Positions 57,663-64,000 of a stretch of DNA of 64,000 nucleotides are shown here, piece after piece. The position numbers and the translations under genes were made by a program. Source of the stretch: Streptomyces sp. XD-27 (GTDB lineage: Bacteria; Actinomycetota; Actinomycetes; Streptomycetales; Streptomycetaceae); assembly GCF_030553055.1 (NCBI RefSeq), contig NZ_CP130713.1, positions 3,348,001 through 3,412,000 of the forward strand, given 5' to 3'. Position 1 is the first letter of the stretch. Each line of letters begins with the position of its first letter. Under the pieces are notes generated by a model. That model did no database searches. It saw nothing but the letters and a program-made list of their open reading frames with translations, and was not told the DNA's origin.

Positions 57663-58244
57663 ATGGCGCACGACGCATCTCCCCGCTGGGACCGCAAGAT
57701 GCAGCAGCGCCTGGCGCGGGGCGAGGCCGCCGCGCTCGGCGAGCTGTACGACCGCTTCGCGTCGCTCGTCCACCACCTGGCCTTCCGCATCCTGGACGAC
57801 GAGCAGGCGGCTGACCGCGTCACCCGCGAGGTCTTCGGCTACATCTGGGAGAACCCGGACGCCTACGACCCCAAGCACGGCTCACTGCGCTCCTGGGTCG
57901 CCACGCTCAGCCACCGCCAGGCGGTCCACCGGCTCCGGGAGAGCGAGGCCGCGTCGATAGCGGAAGGCGACCGGGCCACGGAGGAGGAGGTGGAGGCGAA
58001 GATCCGCGACGCCTCGGCCGCCGCCCGGGCCGACTACATCGTCACCTCCATGCCCGCCCCGCTGCGCGCCGCCCTCGAACTGGCCTACTTCCACCGCCGC
58101 GACTACCGCCAGGCGGCGGCCACGCTCGGCGTCACGGAGGACGAGGCCCGCCGCCGCCTCCGGCTCGGCCTCCAGCTGCTGTCCACGGCGAACGCGCACA
58201 GCCCGCATACGGCGTCCCCGCCCGGCTACGGACGGGCGCTGTGA
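57663..58244 (+). CDS. ECF-type RNA polymerase sigma factor
   Basis: A 193-residue sigma factor. Region 2 is ALGELYDRFASLVHHLAFRI to REVFGYIWENPDAYDPKHGS, with RSWVATLSHRQAVHRLRESE. Region 4 is MPAPLRAALELAYFHRRDYR then AATLGVTEDEARRRLRLGLQ. The downstream gene, 28 bp away, has a zinc anti-sigma domain, so the two form a sigma/anti-sigma pair. ATG with GGGGG upstream. Confidence 0.92.
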   Translation: MAHDASPRWDRKMQQRLARGEAAALGELYDRFASLVHHLAFRILDDEQAADRVTREVFGYIWENPDAYDPKHGSLRSWVATLSHRQAVHRLRESEAASIAEGDRATEEEVEAKIRDASAAARADYIVTSMPAPLRAALELAYFHRRDYRQAAATLGVTEDEARRRLRLGLQLLSTANAHSPHTASPPGYGRAL

Positions 58245-58272
58245 GCGGCGCGCGCGAGAAGGAGGAGGCACC

Positions 58273-60138
58273 GTGAGCGGGCCGGGCGGACCGGACCGCT
58301 TCGAGGGCTTCGACCACGACGAGTTCGAGGACGACAGCGGCGACGGCTGCGGCCATGGGGACGGCACCGGCCGGGCGGACGACGGTACGAGGCGTGGGGA
58401 CGGCGTGGGCCGGGCGGACGACGGTACGGGCCGGGCGGACGGCACCGGCGACGAGCGCGACCGTGACCGCGGCGGTGCGGGAGGCGGTGCAGGCGGCGGC
58501 GAAGCGGGCAGCGGTGCGGGAGGGCCGGGAGGCCCGGCGGGTGGCTCGCGCTCGGAAGGCGCCGGTCCACCGCTGATACCGCCACCCCGCCCACCCGCCG
58601 AGGACGGCACCGACTGGCAGGGCCCCGGTGGCGCGACACAACGAGGCGGCACACCACGCGCCCGTGTCGAACCGCCCGAGCCGAGCGGAGCCGCGGAACC
58701 CGGCAAGCCGTCCGACCCCGACCGGCCGTCCGACCCCGGCAAGCCGTCCGACCCGAACCAGACGTCCGGGCCCGGCGAACCGCCGACCGGCCACCGCCGC
58801 CCCACCACCCCGCGGACGCCCCCGGTGCCCGCCGGGCGGCGGCCGTCGCCGACCGGACGGGCGCGGCCTCCGACGGCCTCGCCGACGCACACGGTCCTGA
58901 AGTCGCTGCTCGGTGCCTGGGCCCTCGCCGCGTGCTCCGGCGAGGAGACCGCGGCCGTCGAGGCGCACCTCAACGACTGCGTACCGTGCGCGGAGGAGGC
59001 GCTGCGGCTGCGCGACGCGGTCGGGCTGCTGCACCACGAGGACAGCCTGGATCTCGACCCGCGGCTGCGCACCCGGGTCCTCACGGGCTGCCTGGACCGC
59101 CGTCCGGCCCGGATCCCGGTTCCCGAGTGGGCGTCCGCCTACGACGCCGAGGCGGCCCGGCTGGACGCGCTGCTGCGGGACATGGGCGGCGCGGAGTGGC
59201 GCGCCCCGGTCCGCCTCAAGTGGTTCGACGGCAAGCGACTGGTCGGCCGCGACACCACCGTCCACGGGGTCATGGGGCATCTGATGGCCGTGGACGGCCT
59301 CCTCGCGGCCTCCCTCGGGCTGCCCGACCCGCTCGGCGCCGGCGCGCCGGCGTCCCCGGAGCGGCGTACGGAGGCGTTCTGGCGCGCGGAGCCCACCGAC
59401 CCGGAAGGCCCTCACGCCGAGCCGGGCGCCGGACCGGACCGCGGTTCGGGCGCCGGTCCGGGCGACGGCCCGGGCGACGGCGTTCGCGGCGGCTCCCAGG
59501 GGCACGGCATCTTCGGGCGCGGCATCGCGGCCGGGGTGCCCAGTGCGTACCGTTCCGGCGCGCCGCCCGGAACCCTCCGCGAGGCGTGGCGCGAGCAGGC
59601 TCACTCCCTGGTGCGCACCGTCTCCTTCGCGGGCCGCGGCACCGCCGACCTCCCCGTGCCGTACGACGGCTCAAGCCTGCCGGTGCACGACGCCTTCCTG
59701 GACCGCGCCTTCGCCTGCTGGGTGCACGCGGGAGACATCGCGGACGCCGTCGACTACCCGTACAAGCCGCCGTCGGCCACGCATCTGCACCACATGATCG
59801 ACCTGTGCGCGCGGCTGCTGCCCGACGCCCTCGCCAAGCGCCGCCGCGACGGGCTCGCGGGGCCGCCCCGGAGGCTGGGTGCCGCGGGCGCCCTGGGGCG
59901 CTCCCTCCGCCTGGAGATCGAGGGCAGCGGCGGCGGCCACTGGTTCATCGCGCTGGACTCGCCCGGCGCGCTGGCCGGGCCGGACGGGGAGGTGGCGCAC
60001 ATCGCCCTGGACCGGGACGCGTTCTACCAGCTGGCCGCCGGGCACGTGCCGCCGCTGGACGCGGCGGCGGGCCAGGTCGGGGACCCCGAGGCGATCCGCG
60101 ACGTGCTCTTCGCGACGGCGTCCCTGTCCCGGCTCTAG
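58273..60138 (+). CDS. Zinc-binding anti-sigma factor fused to a mycothiol-dependent maleylpyruvate isomerase-like domain
   Basis: A 621-residue protein. The first 200 residues are disordered Gly/Asp/Pro repeats. A ZAS-type zinc finger follows (LGAWALAACSGEETAAVEAHLNDCVPC region: His-x3-Cys-x2-Cys). Then comes an MDMPI-type DinB-like domain (AEAARLDALLRDMGGAEWRA, then TTVHGVMGHLMAVDG) with its C-terminal domain (LRLEIEGSGGGHWFIALDS). MDMPI enzymes use mycothiol, so this anti-sigma factor could read thiol or electrophile state. No membrane helix, so it is soluble. GTG start with GGAGGA upstream. Confidence 0.85.
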   Translation: MSGPGGPDRFEGFDHDEFEDDSGDGCGHGDGTGRADDGTRRGDGVGRADDGTGRADGTGDERDRDRGGAGGGAGGGEAGSGAGGPGGPAGGSRSEGAGPPLIPPPRPPAEDGTDWQGPGGATQRGGTPRARVEPPEPSGAAEPGKPSDPDRPSDPGKPSDPNQTSGPGEPPTGHRRPTTPRTPPVPAGRRPSPTGRARPPTASPTHTVLKSLLGAWALAACSGEETAAVEAHLNDCVPCAEEALRLRDAVGLLHHEDSLDLDPRLRTRVLTGCLDRRPARIPVPEWASAYDAEAARLDALLRDMGGAEWRAPVRLKWFDGKRLVGRDTTVHGVMGHLMAVDGLLAASLGLPDPLGAGAPASPERRTEAFWRAEPTDPEGPHAEPGAGPDRGSGAGPGDGPGDGVRGGSQGHGIFGRGIAAGVPSAYRSGAPPGTLREAWREQAHSLVRTVSFAGRGTADLPVPYDGSSLPVHDAFLDRAFACWVHAGDIADAVDYPYKPPSATHLHHMIDLCARLLPDALAKRRRDGLAGPPRRLGAAGALGRSLRLEIEGSGGGHWFIALDSPGALAGPDGEVAHIALDRDAFYQLAAGHVPPLDAAAGQVGDPEAIRDVLFATASLSRL

Positions 60139-60205
60139 TACGGGCCGAGCCGGAGCGCGGGGCCGGGCGGTGCCCCGGTCGACGGCGGGCCGAGCGGCGC
60201 CCCGG

Positions 60206-61078
60206 TCAGGAGAAGATCACCGTGCGGTTGCCGTTGAGCAGGACCCGCCGCTCGCTGTGCCACTTCACCGCCCGCGCCAGCGCCTGGCACTCCACGTCGC
60301 GGCCGACCGCCACCAGCTGGTCCGGGGTGACCTCGTGGCCCACCCGCTCGACCTCCTGCTCGATGATCGGCCCCTCGTCGAGGTCCGCCGTCACGTAGTG
60401 GGCGGTGGCGCCGATCAGCTTCACGCCGCGCGCGTGCGCCTGGTGGTACGGCTTGGCGCCCTTGAAGCTGGGCAGGAAGGAGTGGTGGATGTTGATGATC
60501 CGCCCGGACAGCTCCCTGCACAGCGCGTCGGAGAGCACCTGCATGTAGCGGGCGAGCACCACCAGCTCCACGCCTTCGGCGCGCACCAGCTCCAGCAGCC
60601 GCGCCTCGGCCTCGGGCTTGGTGTCCTTGGTCACCGGGATGTGGTGGAACGGCACCCCGTAGGAGCCCACCAGCTCCTCGAAGTCGGTGTGGTTCGACAC
60701 GACCGCGGCGATCTCGACCGGCAGCGCGCCGATCCGGGCCCGGAAGAGCAGATCGTTGAGGCAGTGCCCGAACTTGGACACCATCAGCACGATCCGCATC
60801 TTCTCGTCGGCCCGGTGGATCTGCCAGTCCATCTGGAAGGACTCACCGACGGCGGCAAAGCTGGCCCGCAGGCTCTCCACCCGCACCGGCGCCTCCGCCG
60901 TGAAGTGCACCCGCATGAAGAACAGGCCCGTGTCGCGGTCGCCGAACTGCTGGCTGTCCACGATGTTGCAGCCGGTCATGAAGAGGTAACTCGACACGGC
61001 GTGCACGATGCCCTGCTTGTCGGGGCAGGACAGCGTGAGGATGTACTGGTCGGGGGCGGCAGGTCGCGACTCGCTCAT
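60206..61078 (-). CDS. purU: Formyltetrahydrofolate deformylase PurU
   Basis: A 290-residue enzyme that splits 10-formyl-tetrahydrofolate to formate and tetrahydrofolate. An ACT domain comes first (YILTLSCPDKQGIVHAVSSY). The formyl-transferase domain holds LARYMQVLSDALCRELSGRI, the catalytic IHHSFLPSFKGAKPYHQA, and Asp in TADLDEGPIIEQEVERV. ATG at 61078; no ribosome binding site, but TATTGG just upstream could be a -10 for a leaderless message. Confidence 0.96.
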   Translation of the reverse strand: MSESRPAAPDQYILTLSCPDKQGIVHAVSSYLFMTGCNIVDSQQFGDRDTGLFFMRVHFTAEAPVRVESLRASFAAVGESFQMDWQIHRADEKMRIVLMVSKFGHCLNDLLFRARIGALPVEIAAVVSNHTDFEELVGSYGVPFHHIPVTKDTKPEAEARLLELVRAEGVELVVLARYMQVLSDALCRELSGRIINIHHSFLPSFKGAKPYHQAHARGVKLIGATAHYVTADLDEGPIIEQEVERVGHEVTPDQLVAVGRDVECQALARAVKWHSERRVLLNGNRTVIFS

Positions 61079-61121
61079 AGCCCAATAGCGTCGCACACCG
61101 GCGAGGGCCCTCGGACCCGGC

Positions 61122-61140
61122 CGACCGCCTCAGGCGGTCG
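61122..61140. terminator. Hairpin between SCO4402-family and purU genes
   Basis: CGACCGCC (61122-61129) pairs with GGCGGTCG (61133-61140), loop TCA. It lies after the SCO4402-family stop on the same strand, and may end that transcript before purU. Confidence 0.65.
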
Positions 61141-61163
61141 CCATCCCTCGGACCCCCGGTCCC

Positions 61164-61601
61164 TCAGATCCCGCCGGTCATCATCGCGAGGACGTGCAGC
61201 GGGTACGGCGGCACGTCCGGGTTCTCGCCGTCGTTCGCCGCGAGCCGCACATGGGCGTCCCGCGCCGCCCGCACGGCCTCCGGCCACCCGTGGTGCTCCA
61301 GATAGGCCGAGACCGGCGCGTCCGCGCCCACCTGGTGCATGATCCGCAGCACGCGCAGCACGGCGACGTCGACCAGCGCGGCCTCCTGGGAGTCGCGGAA
61401 GATCGTCCCGACGTACTTCTCGGCGGACCAGTTGTCCAGCCAGGTGTCCTCGACCAGCCGGTAGACGGCGTCGGTGACGTCTCCGTATCCGTCCTGGCCC
61501 GCGAGCCAGCACTCCTGTTGGAAGACGGGGTCGGAGAGCATGTGCAGCGCCGATCGCACGTTGCTGCGCCAGCGCCACCACGGCATGTCATTGAGCGGCA
61601 T
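61164..61601 (-). CDS. SCO4402 family protein
   Basis: A 145-residue conserved actinomycete protein (MPLNDMPWWRWRSNVRSALH then MLSDPVFQQECWLAG, DTWLDNWSAEKYVGTIFRD, VSAYLEHHGWPEAVRAARDA). It is soluble, with no known activity, and neighbours purU in Streptomyces. I chose the ATG at 61601. The ATG at 61610 (MGAMPL) is equally near, and no ribosome binding site decides. Confidence 0.85.
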   Translation of the reverse strand: MPLNDMPWWRWRSNVRSALHMLSDPVFQQECWLAGQDGYGDVTDAVYRLVEDTWLDNWSAEKYVGTIFRDSQEAALVDVAVLRVLRIMHQVGADAPVSAYLEHHGWPEAVRAARDAHVRLAANDGENPDVPPYPLHVLAMMTGGI

Positions 61602-61740
61602 GGCGCCCATGGTGGTCGAGCGGCGGCCGCGACGGGAAGAGTTCTCCGAACCTTGCACGGTGCCCGATCGTACGTTCTTCACACTCCGGCCGGGAGTGAC
61701 CCCCGCAATTCACCTTCATGACACCATCCGTTGATCTGAC

Positions 61741-61756
61741 GGAACGCACACGTTCC
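61741..61756. promoter_or_regulatory. Palindrome upstream of the binding-protein gene
   Basis: GGAACG (61741-61746) and CGTTCC (61751-61756) are perfect inverse repeats around CACA, 24 bp before the ATG. It may be an operator or a leader hairpin near the ribosome binding site. Confidence 0.4.
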
Positions 61757-61779
61757 GGGGGGACCGCCAGGCTCCCGCC

Positions 61780-63102
61780 ATGACCGGAAGGCGACGCCCC
61801 TCCTCTCGTCCGTTCCGCACCGCCGTCCTGGCCACGTGCACGGCGGTCAGCGCGTCCCTGCTCACCGGCTGCGGTGCGGTCCCCTTCGCCGCCGGGGATT
61901 CCGAGAGCGCCCCGATCGTCGTGATGACCTGGGCCCCGGAAGGCACCGGAGCGACCAACATGCCCGGCATGCCCGCCATGGCGCAGGCGTACGCGCGCTG
62001 GGTCAACGACAGCGGCGGCATCCACGGCCGCGAGCTCAAGGTCCTCACCTGCAACGAACGCAACGACACGGTGTACGCCGCCCGCTGCGCGCGAGAGGCG
62101 GCCGACGCCAAGGCCGTCGCGGTCGTCGGCTCCTACAGCCAGTACGGCCGCTCCGTCATGTCGCCGCTGGAGGTCGCGGGCATCCCCTACATCGGCGGGT
62201 ACGGGGTCTCCGCGCAGGAGTTCAACAGCCCGATCTCGTACCCCGTCAACGGCGGCCAGGCCTCGCTGCTGGCGGGCAACGGGCGCCAGCTCGCCTCCGT
62301 CTGCAAGCGCGTCTCCCTCGTCCGCCCCGACACCATCGCGGGCGACGAGCTGCCGAAGCTCTTCGACGCGGGGCTGGCGGACGGCGAGCGCGGCCCCGCC
62401 ACCGACGTCCGGGCCCCCGAGGACGCCTCCGACTACACCCGGCAGGTGCAGCGCGCCCTGGACGGGGTCGGGGCGGACCCGCACCGGTACGGCACCGCCC
62501 AGTACGGCACCGAGCTCGACCGGTCGGCGTGCGTCACCGCCGCGCTCGGCAAGCGGACGAACACCTTCTTCGACTCCTTCCGCCGCGTCCAGGAGGACAA
62601 GCCCAGGGTGCGGATCGCCTCCGTCCTGGGCAGCGTCCGGCAATCCCTGGTGGACAGCACCGGCGGCAGCGAGAGCGCGCTGGAGGGCGCGTACGCCACC
62701 GGCTGGTATCCGGCGGCGGACGATGCGCGGTGGGGCCCCATGTACCGCGTCATCAACCGGTACGCCTTCGACGACAACCGCATCGACGCGGCCGACCCCG
62801 GCACGCAGACGACCTGGATCGCCTACACCGCGCTGCGGTCCGTCCTGAAGTCGCTCGACAAGGACGACATCAGCGCCCGCTCGGTCCGCAAGGCGCTCAA
62901 CCGCGGCCACGAGGTCGACACCGGCGGCCTGACGCCCCCGCTGCGCTGGCGCTTCACCGACCTGCTGGCGGTCCCCGGCTACCCCCGGATCGTGAACGCC
63001 AACGTCACGTACCAGGTGGTACGCGACGGTCGGCTGGTGGCGGTCCGCGACGGCTTCGTCGACGTCACGAAGACGCTGGAAGACCACACGGGCGAGGGCT
63101 GA
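61780..63102 (+). CDS. Type 1 periplasmic-binding lipoprotein, amino-acid transport type
   Basis: A 440-residue lipoprotein. The signal sequence (TAVLATCTAVSASLLTGC) has its lipobox Cys near residue 31. The mature domain is of the Peripla_BP_6 fold (MAQAYARWVNDSGGIHGREL, then AVAVVGSYSQYGRSVMSPLE, AGIPYIGGYGVSAQEFNSPI and a second lobe). These bind branched-chain amino acids or related molecules for ABC uptake, or act as sensors. No transporter genes are next to it. No good ribosome binding site at the ATG. Confidence 0.88.
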   Translation: MTGRRRPSSRPFRTAVLATCTAVSASLLTGCGAVPFAAGDSESAPIVVMTWAPEGTGATNMPGMPAMAQAYARWVNDSGGIHGRELKVLTCNERNDTVYAARCAREAADAKAVAVVGSYSQYGRSVMSPLEVAGIPYIGGYGVSAQEFNSPISYPVNGGQASLLAGNGRQLASVCKRVSLVRPDTIAGDELPKLFDAGLADGERGPATDVRAPEDASDYTRQVQRALDGVGADPHRYGTAQYGTELDRSACVTAALGKRTNTFFDSFRRVQEDKPRVRIASVLGSVRQSLVDSTGGSESALEGAYATGWYPAADDARWGPMYRVINRYAFDDNRIDAADPGTQTTWIAYTALRSVLKSLDKDDISARSVRKALNRGHEVDTGGLTPPLRWRFTDLLAVPGYPRIVNANVTYQVVRDGRLVAVRDGFVDVTKTLEDHTGEG

Positions 63103-63173
63103 CGCGGCGCGCTTCCGGCCCGGAGGGCCGGGATCGGGGTACGGGGACCGGGGCCGGGCTGCCGGGGGACCAG

Positions 63174-63201
63174 GGTCCGGGGCCCTGGCGGGCCCCGGAC
63201 C
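63174..63201. terminator. Bidirectional terminator hairpin
   Basis: GGTCCGGGGCCC (63174-63185) pairs perfectly with GGGCCCCGGACC (63190-63201), loop TGGC, between convergent genes. Confidence 0.88.
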
Positions 63202-63209
63202 GGGTGGCG

Positions 63210-64000
63210 TCAGAGCTGCTCCGGCCTGCGCTCGGTCAGGCCGTACCGCTTCGCGATCGGGTTCCACAGCGCCGCGGCCTTCCGCTTCGCCGTGGTCGCC
63301 TGCCTGCTCGCTGTCTCGGCGGCGACCGTCTGGCCCGTGTTGCGCGCCCTGCCCTTGTGGCAGCCCTTCTTCCCGCCGACCTGGTCCGCCCACGCCGCGT
63401 AATGGTTGTCCGCCGACGCCGACGACTTCCACGCCGTGTTCAGCGCCTGGGTCAGCTGGGCGTGGTTGGGCAGCTTGTCCACGGAGATCCCGGCCAGCCG
63501 GGTCACCAGGGCGTTGCGCTGGCCCGCGGCGGCCCGCAGATCCGTGGCGGCCTTGGTCAGGTCCTTGCAGACCCTGATGTTCCCGACCGACCTGATGACC
63601 GACGCGCGGCTGTTGCCGCTGTCCGCGAGCAGCGTGTCCAGCGCCTTCGCCTGCTCCTTGACCGGGTCCGCGGTCGGCGACGCACTGGCCTCCGCGCTCT
63701 CGCCGGGCGTCGCGCTCGCGCCGGTCTTCTTCGTGTCGCCGTCGCCCTCGTCGTCCCCGCCGAGGCTGAGCGCGGCGCCCGCCGCCAGCCCGGCGACGGC
63801 GCAGGCCGCGACGACGATGCCGATCAGCGCGCCGCGGGAGACGCCGCGGCGCCGGGGCGAAGCGGCGTCGTCACCGTACGGGCTCGCGGCGTTCGCGCCG
63901 TAACCGGCGGGCGGCTCCATACGGTCGTCGAACACCGGCAGCTGCTGGGTGGAGTCGGCCGGTTCGGCACCGGGCCCCGGGCGGCGCCGTCGGCCCGGAA
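63210..64000 (-). CDS. Membrane protein of unknown function (5' end beyond the window)
   Basis: The frame is open to the window edge and the upstream part looks coding (PGRRRRPGPGAEPADSTQQL then PVFDDRMEPPAGYG), so the true start lies outside; a GTG at 63935 is an internal alternative. One membrane helix (ALIGIVVAACAVAGLAAGAA) follows, then an acidic Thr/Ser linker and a helical outer domain (about 200 residues from the visible start) with two Cys (VCKDLTKAATDLRAAAGQRN and KKGCHKGRARN). I do not recognise a family. Confidence 0.75.
   Translation of the reverse strand, partial: PGRRRRPGPGAEPADSTQQLPVFDDRMEPPAGYGANAASPYGDDAASPRRRGVSRGALIGIVVAACAVAGLAAGAALSLGGDDEGDGDTKKTGASATPGESAEASASPTADPVKEQAKALDTLLADSGNSRASVIRSVGNIRVCKDLTKAATDLRAAAGQRNALVTRLAGISVDKLPNHAQLTQALNTAWKSSASADNHYAAWADQVGGKKGCHKGRARNTGQTVAAETASRQATTAKRKAAALWNPIAKRYGLTERRPEQL

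Noticed and set aside
1..64000. CRISPR array, tRNA, rRNA or insertion sequence
   Set aside because: The tandem repeats are short and have no unique spacers, no cloverleaf or rRNA stretch was recognised, and no transposase or integrase gene was found.

Overview
The window is high-GC actinobacterial chromosome, almost certainly Streptomyces or a close relative. GTG, TTG and ATG starts are all used, coupled ATGA/GTGA overlaps are frequent, and most third codon positions are G or C. The gene families are typical of that genus: SWIM/MoxR/DUF5691, XRE-DUF5753 with DUF397, DUF6879, class-E sortase LAxTG proteins, several Ser/Thr kinases, PspC sensors, and a SCO4402-type gene beside purU. I see no rRNA, tRNA, CRISPR array, insertion sequence or prophage structural gene.

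Layout. 0-4 kb: a divergent MoxR ATPase / SWIM-DUF5691 locus read from facing promoters of the PafBC (RecA-NDp) DNA-damage type. 4-7.6 kb: a B12-binding mutase-domain protein, a lipase-like hydrolase and an M23 endopeptidase. 7.7-14.2 kb: pcrA/uvrD, also with a PafBC-type promoter, and two paralogous NlpC/P60 wall hydrolases, the first behind a ydaO (cyclic di-AMP) riboswitch. 14.2-20.2 kb: DUF2182/DUF1326, two TetR regulators with divergent partners, a lipoprotein and an acetyltransferase. 20.3-28.7 kb: a LuxR-type two-component system whose kinase carries a PspC domain, a transmembrane Ser/Thr kinase, a second PspC protein, DoxX and a membrane protein. 28.9-31.8 kb: Uma2-like protein, guaA, and a chorismate mutase preceded by a probable leader peptide and attenuator. 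31.8-40.4 kb: an accessory-looking stretch with a LAxTG surface protein, DUF6879/XRE and XRE/DUF397 modules, and a four-gene coupled operon of unknown function (139-aa protein, 207-aa protein, kinase-like protein, GNAT). 40.3-47.7 kb: GMC oxidoreductase, aldehyde dehydrogenase and two more Ser/Thr kinases. 47.8-53.7 kb: an AlkZ-like HTH_42 protein with a weaker PafBC-type promoter, an M64 peptidase, a proline-iminopeptidase-like enzyme and an XRE-TPR regulator. 53.9-64 kb: DUF4344 lipoprotein, a second two-component system, a STAS protein, an ECF sigma factor with an anti-sigma/MDMPI fusion, purU, SCO4402 family, a type-1 periplasmic-binding lipoprotein and a partial membrane protein.

Three themes run across genes. 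First, PafBC-like promoters precede DNA-repair-type genes and the MoxR/SWIM locus, which suggests that locus is induced by DNA damage. Second, at least four genes (DUF5691, guaA, GMC oxidoreductase, one Ser/Thr kinase) and perhaps a fifth are each broken by one missing base, in the four clear cases within a short G/C run. Because guaA is a core gene, uncorrected sequencing indels are the likeliest cause and the genes are probably intact. Third, many intergenic regions carry short tandem repeats (8-21 bp units), and four of these start at the stop codon of the upstream gene.
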